A DNA stretch of 64,000 nucleotides from Nemopilema nomurai (lineage: Eukaryota; Cnidaria; Scyphozoa; Rhizostomeae; Rhizostomatidae), in NCBI GenBank assembly GCA_003864495.1, contig ML133426.1, positions 3,038,001-3,102,000 on the forward strand, read 5' to 3'. This document shows positions 49,442 to 60,109 of the stretch, piece by piece (position 1 is the first letter of the stretch; each line of letters starts with the position of its first letter). The notes beneath the pieces were generated by a model that saw only the letters and a list, made by a program, of their open reading frames with translations, was not told the origin of the DNA and did no database searches. Both the position numbers and the translations under genes were made by a program.

Positions 49442-49469
49442 TGGGCGTGGTCAATATTGACCACGCCCA
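49442..49469. repeat. 28-bp perfect palindrome
   Basis: The half-site TGGGCGTGGTCAAT is followed immediately by its exact reverse complement with no spacer. It would form a 14-bp cruciform arm. Confidence 0.97.
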
Positions 49470-50092
49470 TTTTGTATACGAAAAGTTTCGTTTCCAGTCT
49501 AACATTTAAGAAAAATCATATGGTACCATCTAGTTGTTTTACTAGCAATTTGGAAAATAAGGTTAGAACAATCCAATACATTCTTCTTCCACACTTGCAT
49601 TAATGATAATAAAGAAAATGAGTTTTGTGAAATTCACTCTAAGTTAATGTCACACCCCATATTAAGGGATTGCCCATACTTGAGATTAGGAACTCTGATT
49701 ATCTCCACTGATTTTCAAAGGTAGGTAAAACAAAAAGAGTACAAGTAGTAGTATATAAGTAGCAGTACTAGACAATTTGCAAAAATGACATACTCCATAC
49801 TGAAAACTTCAGACAGTGTTGACTTGATAAAAAAATTTCCAATAAAGAAAAATGTCTTCATTCACAAGTAAATAATCTCTTCAAAATGTTTTGAGATTTT
49901 CTGTATCATGGTATCATATAGCTCTCTAGCTCTTTCATAAAATGAATATCTAAGAGAATTTCTTTTCACTGGTCTGTCATAAAGCACTCACTCTGTAAAG
50001 GCAGAGCTGTACACACTTTTTGGTCTAAAGAGCAGGACATTTTGTAACTGAATGTATGTTTACAAATTATGATTCCATTGATGAGCACCAAT
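49470..50092. other. Spacer, no gene recognised
   Basis: AT-rich unique sequence between the palindrome and the hAT element. Nothing identified. Confidence 0.5.
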
Positions 50093-50524
50093 ATTTATCA
50101 GGCGCGCAACCAGGAATTTCAGAGGGCAGGGGTCCAAGACACAAAAAGGGCACAATGGAAATTTTACTCCTTCATTACCTGACTTCTACTTTTATATTAA
50201 GAAGCAGAAAAAAATGTTACAAAAATATTCCTGAAATTGTTCACTGCCTTTTAACGTCGAAAGATACTAAACATTTCTACTAGCATAATTCGAATAAAAA
50301 GCCTCATTGCAATTCAATGCGGATATACTGAACTACAGAAGTTACTCCATTTTAAAAAAAATCAGATAAATTGTAAATGATTGCTTGACTTAATTCTTTA
50401 CTCCATCATCACTTTAAGATTTTTGTTTCCCGGTAAAGTATTCGAACTGACAAAAAAGCAACCAAAATGAAATGAAAGCTACGTAACTCTATTTATCTGA
50501 TTATTTTCCATACTCAAATCAGTG

Positions 50525-53017
50525 TCACTCAAAAAGGATAGATGAAGAAAACATTCGCCTGGGTTGCTGCTTTATAAATGCGTCTACAACAGCATCAGAT
50601 GTTGGCAGCAAGTCGGACCGCATTTGTATTAGATTCAAGTCACTTTCACGTTGTGACGTCATTGTACTGTGATAGGCTGTCTTCAATCGTCTGACTCCAG
50701 AAGCTGCTCTCTCTGCTTCGCAGGAACCTATGGGTGAAATGCAGCCTATCACAAGCAATCTTCGTATTGAAGGGAAAATGTCCCGGTCAGCAACACGGAG
50801 AGCGTCTAGTAGACTGTCTGGTGGCTCGGCAACAACATAAGCCTGTTCACCGTCACATCTCAACCGTGATTTTTCTGGATTTCTCTTTCTCTTGTCATGC
50901 ATACATTGTAGCGCTTTCCTTTGCTCTTTCTGTCGTCTTTTTTCTTCAATCTCAGTGGACTTCTCTTTTCTGACCGCCATCTCTTTTTCCCAGTGCCTTT
51001 TCCATCTTAGGAGCTCACTTTTAAAATGTAATCCATCATCTTCCATATCCAAAGAGAACTTGCTCTTTAAAATTTGAACGGCCTCAAGAACATCGAATTC
51101 TTTGCTTAGCATTACAGATGGTAGAATGTTGAACAGTTCCACCTGATTTCTGTCTGCGAGCCTTGACCTAAGCTGACTTGTAATGCTGTCAAGGAATGGA
51201 ACTGCTACAGAGCGACGAAAATATTCTTCTATGTCATCACTTTCGACGTTATCGCGGAATCTGCTCCAACATCTTGTAGTTCTGGGCTTGTTTGGCTGAA
51301 CACCAACTGATTGTGCCATCTTCACTGCTTGCTCATACCAGTCTGCGAATTCTTTCTCTATATTCGCTCGTTTCATGGAAAGGTCCTCTATGACACTGTC
51401 AATCATATGGTGAGCTTGAAAGATGTCTTGGTTTCTTCCTTGTAACTTTTTTACAAGTGGTCTTAGAGGCTCCATCCCGTTCATTGTCGAAATAAATGAA
51501 ACTATATGTGCAAATGAACTGCACGAAGAATACAAGCCTTGTGCCTTTGATTTGGTTTCGGAGTCCCAGGACCATTCTTCTTCAAAATCGGTGCGTAATG
51601 CGTCATAGAACTCGCTGTATAGTTGGGGCTTGAAGATAGACTCCATAACTGCAACATTGGCACGATAGAGCAGATAATATGACTCGAATGCACGATGACG
51701 TTCGACCCAACGAGTGCGTGCCAGACTGACTATATTCTTCCTCTGTACTTCTGTGAGGCCCATTTCTTCGCCGTAATAATTTAAGAATTTTTCAAAGTAC
51801 CACTTTCTTTTTGGAGAGAATTCATAGAACAGGTAAACTGATGAAATGACATCCATCATGTTACTGATGCTTCGATTCTTACATGCAGTAACAATTGCAA
51901 GATTGATGACATGACTCCGATAGTGCGTATATGCTGCATTTGGGGCCTCTTTCCGGACTTCAGCTTGTGCACCGCACCTATCACTAGACATTGCCGCAGC
52001 TCCATCATAAGCTTGTCCTCTGCAATCAGCCATAACAAGTTCGTTGCTTCTTAATATTTCTATGATATTCTGTCCCAGGTTTTTTCCAGAAGTGCGTCCT
52101 TTCATGTGCATGGACTGGAAAAACGTTTCCTCAACTTTCGGCTCACCATTAATTGAGTTGAGAAAAAGGGGACAAACGAGTAAAACTTTTTTATTTGCAA
52201 ATCTTTCTGTGACCTCATCTCCAATTACCGCATAAAATTTTTCGCTTGATATCATATCCTTTATCTGGTTCTTTATAACGAAAGCTGCATTGGCAATAAT
52301 GTCATTTTGGGTCTTCCATGATAACATCTTTGCATTTCGCTGACCGTTTTTCAAATGTTCTTTTACAATGGGGTCATATTTTGCAATCAGCTCCATTATC
52401 GCAGGAAAGTTTCCTCTGTTTTCTGTACTTTCGTCCATGTCATTCACTTTTGTATCCCTGTGCCCTCTCAGTGAGAGCCCTTGTTTGGCACAAAGCAAGA
52501 CTGCATCCACTATTGCTTCTAGTATGTGCTTGTTTCGCTGATAGTACTGCTCTGAAATTTTGTCAGCCTCAACACTGTTTTCTGGATGCATGAATGTCCT
52601 CATGAAATCGGAACCTTGGGCAACTGCAGCTTTGTGGTAGTCGTTCTCTGCATGAGCTTTGATCAGTTCTGATCTCTGTAGCTTTTGGAATGCCGAAGCA
52701 ACAAATGCCCCTCTTTGGGCCTTCTTGTGAGGTTTGTCAAACAAGACACACAGTTTGCACAATCCTCCGTTCAATTCCGGACTGTAAACATGCCATGACC
52801 TCTCCTCTAACCATGTAGAGGAATCGCAACCCCTCACATTCTTTTGGATCTTGACGAGATGAGAAGCAGTGAAGACAACACAAGTTCCTCTCAACATATT
52901 ATCAAACCTTCCACGTCTACATTCTACGGCAACGATACCGTGACTCTCGATTATCAACAAAACATTACGGTTAACATGCATCACTCCTAAGATTATAGAA
53001 CAACCAATCACATGCAA
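50525..53017 (-). CDS. hAT transposase, DUF4371 and hATC domains
   Basis: An uninterrupted 830-codon minus frame. From about residue 70, ERSWHVYSPELNGGLCKLCVLF gives a TTF-type zinc finger. The DUF4371/RNase-H-like region follows: RGHRDTKVNDMDES, EKFYAVIGDEVTERF (acidic catalytic region), and MADCRGQAYDGAAAMSS, the hAT C-x2-Q-x-x-D-G-A signature. Near residue 740 DIFPSIRRLLVIGCISPIGSCEAERAASGVRRLKTAYHS is the hATC dimerisation domain. The first 60 or so residues do not look conserved and may be intronic, because the true N-terminus appears to be the frame at 56303-56878 beyond the inner insertion. The frame is intact over 2.5 kb, so the insertion of the host element may be young or the ORF selected. 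Confidence 0.88.
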   Translation of the reverse strand: MHVIGCSIILGVMHVNRNVLLIIESHGIVAVECRRGRFDNMLRGTCVVFTASHLVKIQKNVRGCDSSTWLEERSWHVYSPELNGGLCKLCVLFDKPHKKAQRGAFVASAFQKLQRSELIKAHAENDYHKAAVAQGSDFMRTFMHPENSVEADKISEQYYQRNKHILEAIVDAVLLCAKQGLSLRGHRDTKVNDMDESTENRGNFPAIMELIAKYDPIVKEHLKNGQRNAKMLSWKTQNDIIANAAFVIKNQIKDMISSEKFYAVIGDEVTERFANKKVLLVCPLFLNSINGEPKVEETFFQSMHMKGRTSGKNLGQNIIEILRSNELVMADCRGQAYDGAAAMSSDRCGAQAEVRKEAPNAAYTHYRSHVINLAIVTACKNRSISNMMDVISSVYLFYEFSPKRKWYFEKFLNYYGEEMGLTEVQRKNIVSLARTRWVERHRAFESYYLLYRANVAVMESIFKPQLYSEFYDALRTDFEEEWSWDSETKSKAQGLYSSCSSFAHIVSFISTMNGMEPLRPLVKKLQGRNQDIFQAHHMIDSVIEDLSMKRANIEKEFADWYEQAVKMAQSVGVQPNKPRTTRCWSRFRDNVESDDIEEYFRRSVAVPFLDSITSQLRSRLADRNQVELFNILPSVMLSKEFDVLEAVQILKSKFSLDMEDDGLHFKSELLRWKRHWEKEMAVRKEKSTEIEEKRRQKEQRKALQCMHDKRKRNPEKSRLRCDGEQAYVVAEPPDSLLDALRVADRDIFPSIRRLLVIGCISPIGSCEAERAASGVRRLKTAYHSTMTSQRESDLNLIQMRSDLLPTSDAVVDAFIKQQPRRMFSSSILFE

Positions 53018-53409
53018 CGTATTATATGGTTAATCTTTTCCATTAGTTTCACAAACATAACATAAGAACTATTCAAATTTGGTTAGTACGTAAATAGTAA
53101 TGTCCTATGGTTAAAGAGGAAATGAAACAAATTTTTTATTTTAAATTCTGAATCCCCGTAATGAATTACCTTATAACCCAGAATTTCAATGTGTTTAGAG
53201 AAATTTTGGCTAAACTACGAGGGCAATACTGACTTCAATTTTTCAATCAAAAAGTGGCACCGGTGCGCCCTGTTTAACTAGCCTCGTTTTGAATGTTGTG
53301 ACGTAAAGTTATGGACACGCGCAGCGTTTCGTAATATTTACATCCCGTTTCTACGTACTGAAACGTTAGATTAGCTATGGAGCCAGGTAACAAAACCAAG
53401 GTTCGTGGT

Positions 53410-53700
53410 GGTCTACGATGTGTTGTACACACTCTAGACAATAAAAAGCTGTTGTAATGACAGTTATACCAAGGGTTTAAACACCCATCGCTTTCCAAAG
53501 GACCCTACTGTACTCCGGCAGTGAACTAAATTTGTTAGAAAGCGTAGGCCAAATTTCGACCAAAGCTACTTTTCAAACCCCGTCCTTTGCTCAGATCATT
53601 TTGAACCAGGTTGCTATACAAGGAGCGTAGCTAGTCTACTAGAGGGGGACGACGTTTCACAAACAAAAAAGTTTTTACAACGAGATGCTGTTCTGGCATT
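53410..53700 (+). pseudogene. THAP-domain relic
   Basis: One plus frame reads THRFPKDPTVLRQ, a stop, then TKFVRKRRPNFDQSYFSNPV and LCSDHFEPGCYTRSV. This is the HRFP, FVRKRRP and CSDHFEP core of a C2CH THAP zinc finger (C-x2-H in LCSDHF). It continues to QTKKFLQRDAVLALY, the basic tail after the domain. The upstream Cys pair region is CCVVYTLDN-like. A premature stop shows decay. THAP domains bind transposon ends in Kolobok and P elements. Confidence 0.78.
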
Positions 53701-54182
53701 ATACGTTCTGGCATTATACCAGAAATGAAGGAAATTCAACCTCTCAGTCTAAACGGGAAAAAAGAAAGGTAAGATTTTATTTTTTTGCCTACTTCATTTT
53801 CAATATATTCCTTTAATTAATGTGTAAATAAAGCAAAATATACGCTACATAAAATGACAAGGTCAACTACAATATAAACGTGGAGCTCGCTTTTAAATCT
53901 TCCCCCTCAAAATAAGTAGATTGGGTACAACAGAATAAAAGTAAACACAACTCGCTACTTCTGATCTATTTAAACAAAACAATTGGTTTTATCAAAATCT
54001 CAACGTGATAAAAGTTTTCATAACAAACAATTGGTGTTTATTGTGACATATTTTTTAGAATGTTGGCATGGCAATTAAAAAACAACATTTTGTATCTTTT
54101 ACAAAGTCAAGCCCTTCCAATTTGAAGGTTTACAAAATACATATATGCATATAGAACATTTATCAAATTGTATAGATTCACC

Positions 54183-54427
54183 CAGGGCACAGCCAAAAGG
54201 ATTAGCTCTTGCTGACAAAAAGGGTGTATCTCACTCATTAAGGGTGTGGTCAAAAGATAAATACTCTCATATAAAGGCTGATTTTATGTGTTTCTGTTTC
54301 AAATGTTAATATGTTATAATTGTTGCAAAAAAGTTACAGGTAGAGTATCCAGCAAGTTTCCTGGCAAAAATAACCAATGTAGGGGGGGGGTACCCCACCT
54401 ACCAAACCCCCTTTGGCGACGCCCCTG
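54183..54427. mobile_element. Small hAT-like MITE inside the TTAA element
   Basis: The left end CAGGGCACAGCCAAAAGG and the right end, inverted, CAGGGGCGTCGCCAAAGG are related. The 8-bp flanks are GATTCACC (54175-54182) and GATTCCAT (54428-54435), sharing the first five bases. It is 245 bp and non-coding. It would be the third level of nesting. The imperfect ends lower confidence. Confidence 0.45.
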
Positions 54428-54471
54428 GATTCCATAAATGTAGTGGCTCAAATTCACATTCTGTTTTTCAG

Positions 54472-55045
54472 GGTGTAAGAGATACAATACAATGTGGCTT
54501 CTGTTGCGGATACACAAATGGAACTATTCAAGAGCAATTATTCGACCAAGCAACATCTTCTAAAACTGATAAATGGCAGACAGTCTTTACAGAAACCAGC
54601 ATGGAAGCAACTTCATTTCCAGATGTGTCAAGTTTAGCCTGTCAAGATTGCAAGGTGAAAACCTTGAGATTGAAAAACTTGAGTGAATCGCCAAAATCTG
54701 AAAATAATTAGACAGAAATGGAAATTAACAAGTCAAAATAATGTAAGTTCGCTTTGCACAATAACATTTGCTGATATGCCAAATTTAAATTCCATTTCAT
54801 TTCCATATAAATTACTTTTTGTAACCCTTTTCTCATTTATGCTTTGTTTGTAGGCAATCAATTATCTAAAATGTAAAATAAAGAAATTCAGAGAGTCAAA
54901 ACAAGGACAGCCAACTAATCCCGGGAAAAACATGGAAGTTGAAGAGGAAGACAGTGATTCTGATTCCTACAAAAGTTTCGCTGAAAATGATGAGGAGTGG
55001 AATCCAGAAAGAGATGAGGATGAATTCGAAGACAGAGAAGAATAA
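54472..55045 (+). pseudogene. Cys-rich and acidic exons in the TTAA element
   Basis: After an acceptor-like TTTTTCAG an open block (54472-54711) reads GVRDTIQCGFCCGYTNGTIQ and later LACQDCKVKT, with paired Cys (C-x2-CC and C-x2-C), ending at TAG. A second block after TTGTAG (54854-55045) reads AINYLKCKIKKFRESK and an acidic stretch EEDSDSDSYKSFAENDEEW. They are probably downstream exons of the THAP protein or a captured gene. Family not recognised. Confidence 0.45.
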
Positions 55046-55414
55046 TTTGTAAATGAGGGAGAAATAGAACGTGTGAAAATTAAGACGATGAAAGAGTAAC
55101 CAATGAAACAAGAGGAAACATCAGGTAAAACTATCATGATGACATCATTGCATAATTATATGGTAGAAAAGGTATGAACAAGTCACATAATAGGTAATAT
55201 TATCCACCAAACTGTAATACTTAAATACTGTAATACTGGGGAGATTTGACAACTTGTTGAACTTGTAAACAAAAGAAAATCCATGGTAGAAATGATTACA
55301 GCTCTCAAATATCTGATTAAAATAAAGCTGCCAAAACTATTTCCTTTTAAAACTATCAATCATATACATGACTTGCTTCATTAAATAAGATAATTTGTTT
55401 TGTTACTTACTCGT

Positions 55415-56030
55415 GTAGGCTTGCCTTCCTGTGATACTTCCTTCCTTGTCTGTCCCTTTGCAGTGGGCCAACATTCCGAAACACAGTTGTATTTGACATG
55501 GCAATGAAATCTTCATGTTGTGCAATACATATTTGTTTAATGCTTTCGTCCAATACAAGTTAACCCAGTGCAGCATCTGCACTCCAAAGCACCAACAAGA
55601 TGATAAATTTCATATTTTCGACATCTACACCTGCAAAAAAAAGCCATAATGCCATAGTCATAATCAATTAAGTTTACGATGGTGCGACCCTCCGGGCCTG
55701 AACTAGGCACTGTACATGACGCTTGCTAATTTCGGTTGATACCTACAGTATTTAGACATCATTTAAACTAAAGATAACGAGTTTTAAACATATATGCGAC
55801 ATTTATGGAATAAACTTACAATTAACTAACTTCTGTCTTTTGTTCGTATCGCTCTCGCAAAATTGCCGGGGTTAGGCCGTCGTGACCTAGGTTATCCTCG
55901 TCGCTACTTGATTCCGTGTCTGCCGAATTGGTATGGCCTGGCAGGAACACAGTAAACAGCAACTGCCCCCTCTTCTTCTTCGGAAACTCCTAAGCTAGTG
56001 TCACTTTCGTCCAATATGGTGAGAATTGAA
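55415..56030 (-). pseudogene. P2X7 C-terminal-like domain relic
   Basis: On the minus strand two blocks are joined by a canonical intron (GTAAGTTT donor near 55815, TTTTTTTGCAG acceptor near 55633). The first has SEEEEGAVAVYCVPARPYQF, with the RPYQF box, and SSSDEDNLG in a neighbouring frame. The second has CRCRKYEIYHLVGALECRCC, then CIAQHEDFIAM. This order (PYQF, C-x-C, ECRCC, CI-x2-H-x2-F) is that of the P2X receptor 7 intracellular zinc-binding domain, common as stand-alone genes in cnidarians. Frames are broken. It lies antisense to the THAP relic. Confidence 0.45.
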
Positions 56031-56302
56031 ATTCAAAAACTAAACATGCGATCGCCAACTCTGCCAGAAAATTTGTTGTCCTCGAACATGCGCGCTTCGT
56101 GTCCATAACTTTACGTCACAGCTCGCTAGTGTCTAGTCCCCCTTCGCCATTTTTGGTTGAAAAATTATTGTCAGTTTAGCGGTGTTTAAGTTTGTTTTTA
56201 ATAGTCTTCTTGCTTGAAATAGCTAATGCGAACTATTTTTCCTACACAATTGTGGGTGGAGAAATCGATTAAACGCATAAAAAAAATGGTTTCATTTCCT
56301 CT

Positions 56303-56878
56303 TTAAAACCAGGCGGTCGTGGGAAAATCTCCCTCGCAGCGCGCAATATCCGCAACAAACCAAGAATGTTGATAAAATAGCGTTTTCTCTTTCCCATTCT
56401 TACTTATCTTCAATGAAAAGAGTTTTTCAGTAGCACTTGGCTTAAAATGATATTTCAGATAGTTGTACTTGTCTTCATCCGTTAGGTCAGTCAATGGCCT
56501 TTTACCAAGTACAACATCTGCTAAATCATAAGCCCGCTTTATTTCTTGCTGCTGATTAAAACTGCCCCCTTCAACAACACGTTCCCCGACTTCAGTCGAT
56601 TGGCTGTCTTCGCTGCTGCTGATGCTTTTGTCATTGTCCTCGCTGGTATGTTCGCTGCAGTTCTTTTCATTTTCATTTATTTCTTTCCTTTGTGCTTCTT
56701 GGTCTATACCACTACTTTCGCCAAAAGACTCTGCCACAGAAACGGATGTTGCATTTCTCGACTCTTCTGGATCTTTGCGGGGTGTTTTGAAGAAAGAAAG
56801 TTTGCTCTGTTCCTTGTCTTCCGCAGCTCGCTTGAGTGCCATCTTTTTGTGCTTCAAAACTCTTTCTTTTCTAGGCAT
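56303..56878 (-). CDS. hAT transposase N-terminal exon (partial)
   Basis: 191 codons beginning MPRKERVLKHKKMALKRAAE, with a basic, nuclear-signal-like start, then an acidic serine-rich linker (EHTSEDNDKSISSSEDSQS) and LADVVLGKRPLTDLTDEDKYNYLKYHFKPS, followed by SWFVADIARCEGDFPTTAW at the junction with the TTAA insertion. This is the typical upstream part of P52rIPK/ZMYM-like hAT transposases before the TTF finger. It probably joined the main frame at 53017 before the insertion, with or without an intron. The last residues of the frame come from the TTAA junction. Confidence 0.65.
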   Translation of the reverse strand: MPRKERVLKHKKMALKRAAEDKEQSKLSFFKTPRKDPEESRNATSVSVAESFGESSGIDQEAQRKEINENEKNCSEHTSEDNDKSISSSEDSQSTEVGERVVEGGSFNQQQEIKRAYDLADVVLGKRPLTDLTDEDKYNYLKYHFKPSATEKLFSLKISKNGKEKTLFYQHSWFVADIARCEGDFPTTAWF

Positions 56879-57379
56879 GGCTTACTATTAAAGAAACTTC
56901 AAGAATACAGGTGGAACGTCGTTTTGTATGATACAAATCAAGCATAGGCCAAGACAGAATCTCTTTATTCAGTTACGTACTACTTGGTCGCAAAATAATT
57001 TGATAAGAAACGGAAAAGGCAGTTGTGATCGACTCTCATTGTATAACGGAAATGAAATAATAACTTGAAATTTAAATTGAATGAATGCCATGTCGACCAT
57101 TTATCAGGAGAAGCTATTGTCTTTAAATACATATCCGGAATGTGTCAGTAATGGCCATCCCTCTTAGCTTGATAACAAAAAAGTTAAATCAGATCATTTC
57201 CAAACGGAGATTTTAGCAATTTTCCAAGAAAAAGGGCACTTTTCCTCTGTTGTGAAAAAGGGCAGGGGTCTGGACCCCCAGGACCCCCCCCGTAGTTGCG
57301 CGCCTGATTTATACAGTAAGAATTGAAATGATAAAAGTTATCTGCAAGTTAACATATAATCAGTTGTCTGCAACCAAGG

Positions 57380-59549
57380 CAGTGGCGAAGCTGGGTCTTT
57401 AGAGTTAGTCATGCAAATTGCACAGAAAAACCGGCTTGGGGCTGGGGGCTGGGGGGCGTCGCAATCCACCTCCCCGGGTGAACCCCTGTGACATTATGCT
57501 ATTTTATGATAAAATTACCCCCAAATATAATAAAAAATATTGTAAACATTCTAACAACTACACAGTTCTAAGTTGCAATCTTATCTGGAGCATATTTTGA
57601 TGCCAACGTTATGGAAAGGAAGCTTTAACAAATTTGGAGGTTTCAAGGTTGATTTTTGAAAATTACAATTGTTCGGAAGACATCAACATAGTTAAGTTTT
57701 TAGGCCTTTATCAGTTACTAAAGTTCTAAAGTTCTGCAAATTTGTGAATATATAAGTATTAACAAAGGAGATGAACTTTTTATCAATAAAATATGTGTAT
57801 ATTAAATCTATATAAGTTATTTGTAAATAATTGCCAAGGAAAATTAGTTCCCAATATCATATATTGAGTTAGGCTCATGCTCCACTTCAAGGGTTTGCCT
57901 TATGGTCAAGTTTCTGTTTCAGGCAGAAGGAACCCACCAGTTCCTTGGTAATAATAAGAACTAGGGAAAGCAACAAAATAACAGGTTTTAACTGTACTGC
58001 AACAGTAACTGCATGTTTTCAGAAACATACTTTAAGAAATATGTTAAACCAAAAAATTCTGAACATGGAGACCCAAAAGGTTCTTTAATCAGCAACAAGT
58101 ATTAATCAGAAACCAGTTTCCACCTAGCATCCAAAGGTAGTTCATAGATATGGAGAAGCTTTGCTTATTGTGCAGTATCATGTGCCTTCTTCTCAGTGTG
58201 ACACCTCATGACTCCAATATATAAGGAATTGCAGATGGCTTACAACAAATAATGGCAGTCAAAATTATACATATGGGGAACTTTTGGAGTACCTTTGATC
58301 AGCAGTAAGTTAAACAATAAAACAAGATAGTTCTCATCCCTGTCTCAAATTATTTCTTTGATCAGCAACAAGTTATAAAATAGTTATAAAATAGAATAGT
58401 TCTTATATATGTCTCAAGATATTTCTTTCAGCAACAAGTTATAAAATAGAATAGTTCTTATATATGTCTCAAGATATTTCTTTGATCAGCAACAAGTTAT
58501 GATAAAACAAGATAGTTCTCATTCCTGTCTCAAGATATTCTTTGATCAGCAACAAATTATAATAAAATAAGGCAGTTCTCATATATGTCTCAAGGTATGT
58601 CAAGGTAGTTCTCTGATCAGCAAAGGGCAATCAATCAACAGCCTAAAATTTATTATATATACATCTTTGAAAAATTTTGGTAGGCCTACTTCAGTTAAAT
58701 ATTATTCATTTGAAAAGAAAGTTCAATATCCTTGGCTTTTGGATGAATTTATCTGCAATAGAACTTTGCAGAAGGTTATTTCAATATGTAACTCTACTCT
58801 TGCTCCATGTTGTTAGCTTCGGTACCGGGCGATTTTGTTGAATAATAAACCTCTACTCAGCCACACTTCTTGCAGAAAATTATTTATCAGCGATTGAGAC
58901 ACCGTGTCACGATCAGCAATAAATTCATGTGCACAAAACTGAGCCATGGTCAGCCAATAACAAGAATAAACGTGGTTTTAAAGGTAAGTATATTGATGAA
59001 CACACGAAATCACGTCCATATTAACGAAAGCAACGCAGCGATGGAGAAGTCATGCTCTGAAATGTTCGCATGACCATAGATTGCTTGTGTTTCGCAATGC
59101 AGGGATTTTAGCCAATCAAATCACTGTGTTGGATTGGGAGCGTGACGTTGAAAGCGACCACGGTCATGCCATTTCAAAAGTGCATGACTAAAACGTAATA
59201 ATCATCATGTTTTTCAGGGGTCTTTCCATTGTTTGGCACGACTAAACATAGGGTTTTAGTCATGCACATTTGAAAGTGCATGACTAAATTGGGATCCCTG
59301 TGATATTTGCATGACCAAATTGGAAACCCTTGACTATACTTGAATTGAGACTATAGAAACCCTATGTTTGCGCCCTCTAGAGTCAAATCAAACTACGCAG
59401 AGGAGCCAGTTACGATAGCATTTTATGCGAGAGTGTTTCATCTTAATTCTTTTAATTTCATTCTTAAAAATTGTACGTAAAAAAATCATATTCTTGAAAA
59501 TCTTTAGTCATGCTTCGCATGACCTGCATGACCTCTAGCTTCGCCACTG
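57380..59549. mobile_element. Non-autonomous hAT with exact 8-bp duplication
   Basis: The terminal repeats CAGTGGCGAAGCT match over 13 bp, inverted at the right end. AACCAAGG flanks both ends (57372-57379 and 59550-59557), an exact 8-bp hAT duplication. The element is 2170 bp with no transposase. Near the right end GTGCATGACTAA-type inverted words can form hairpins. A 65-bp tandem repeat occupies 58290-58625. It starts only 73 bp after the neighbouring hAT element. Confidence 0.92.
58290..58625. repeat. Tandem repeat of about 65 bp
   Basis: Roughly five diverged copies built on the words TTTGATCAGCAACAAGTTAT, GATAGTTCT and TGTCTCAAGATATT, with small indels between copies. It lies inside the non-autonomous hAT. 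Confidence 0.85.
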
Positions 59550-59688
59550 AACCAAGGATGAACTGTTAATTCGTTTGCTGAGCATAAAAATATACTAAGA
59601 ATGTAAATTATTAAAGTTCTCCTCAAAAGTCCATGTTTGCTTCCTTGTCTCCTGCTGCAAAGGTTGCTCTACTTGAACAGGAAATTTA

Positions 59689-60106
59689 GGCCCCGTTTAC
59701 ACGAGAGAAAAAGGAACGGATCCAAAAGATCCGGATCTTTTAGGTACGATATGGGTACGATGCACAACCGTTTACACGAGATCGGATCCTAAACTATAAA
59801 GCGTCTACACGGGAACGGACCAAAAGCGAATCTCTCTTTTTAAGCATGCGCAATGACAAGATGATTGTTAATTTTCAATTTGGTAGTCTCGTTTCACTGC
59901 CGTGCCTTTGCAGATCCGTATCCACCCGTTTACACGGCGCTGATTAAGGAACGGATTCAAATGGATTCGCTCTCTAATCGTACCCAAAAAGGTACGGATC
60001 TCTCCAAGAGAAGATACGGATCCTACCGTGCCCGTGTAAACGCAAGGCCTATCGTAGCCAGTTTTGGTACGGATCTATGCGGATCCGTTCCCGTGTAAAC
60101 GGGGCC
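59689..60106. mobile_element. Harbinger MITE
   Basis: 418 bp between TTA trinucleotides (59686-59688 and 60107-60109). The ends GGCCCCGTTTACACG are exact inverted repeats. Inside, GGATCC- and GGTACG-type words recur, as in the Harbinger element at 46540-47782. No coding capacity. It is likely mobilised by a PIF/Harbinger transposase. Confidence 0.92.
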
Positions 60107-60109
60107 TTA

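Larger units (their letters stand above)
53115..56302. mobile_element. TTAA-flanked THAP element (Kolobok-like)
   Basis: Flanked by TTAA on both sides (53111-53114 and 56303-56306). The terminal inverted repeats AGAGGAAATGAAAC match exactly over 14 bp. A second exact inverted 20-mer, GTGACGTAAAGTTATGGACA, lies at 53298-53317 and inverted at 56100-56119, each 183 bp from its end, so the repeats extend to about 200 bp. TTAA target sites with THAP-containing transposases point to Kolobok; piggyBac also uses TTAA. The element is 3188 bp, holds no full transposase and lies inside the hAT element. Confidence 0.85.
50099..57306 (-). mobile_element. Large hAT element carrying a nested TTAA element
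   Basis: Inverted ends CAGGCGCGCAAC at 50099-50110 and 57295-57306 match over 12 bp, and both ends have a GGGCAGGGGTC word further in. ATTTAT lies immediately outside each end (50093-50098 and 57307-57312). The total is 7208 bp, or about 4.0 kb without the inner insertion. It encodes a hAT transposase in two reading blocks on the minus strand. The 6-bp flank is shorter than the usual 8-bp hAT duplication. Confidence 0.88.
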
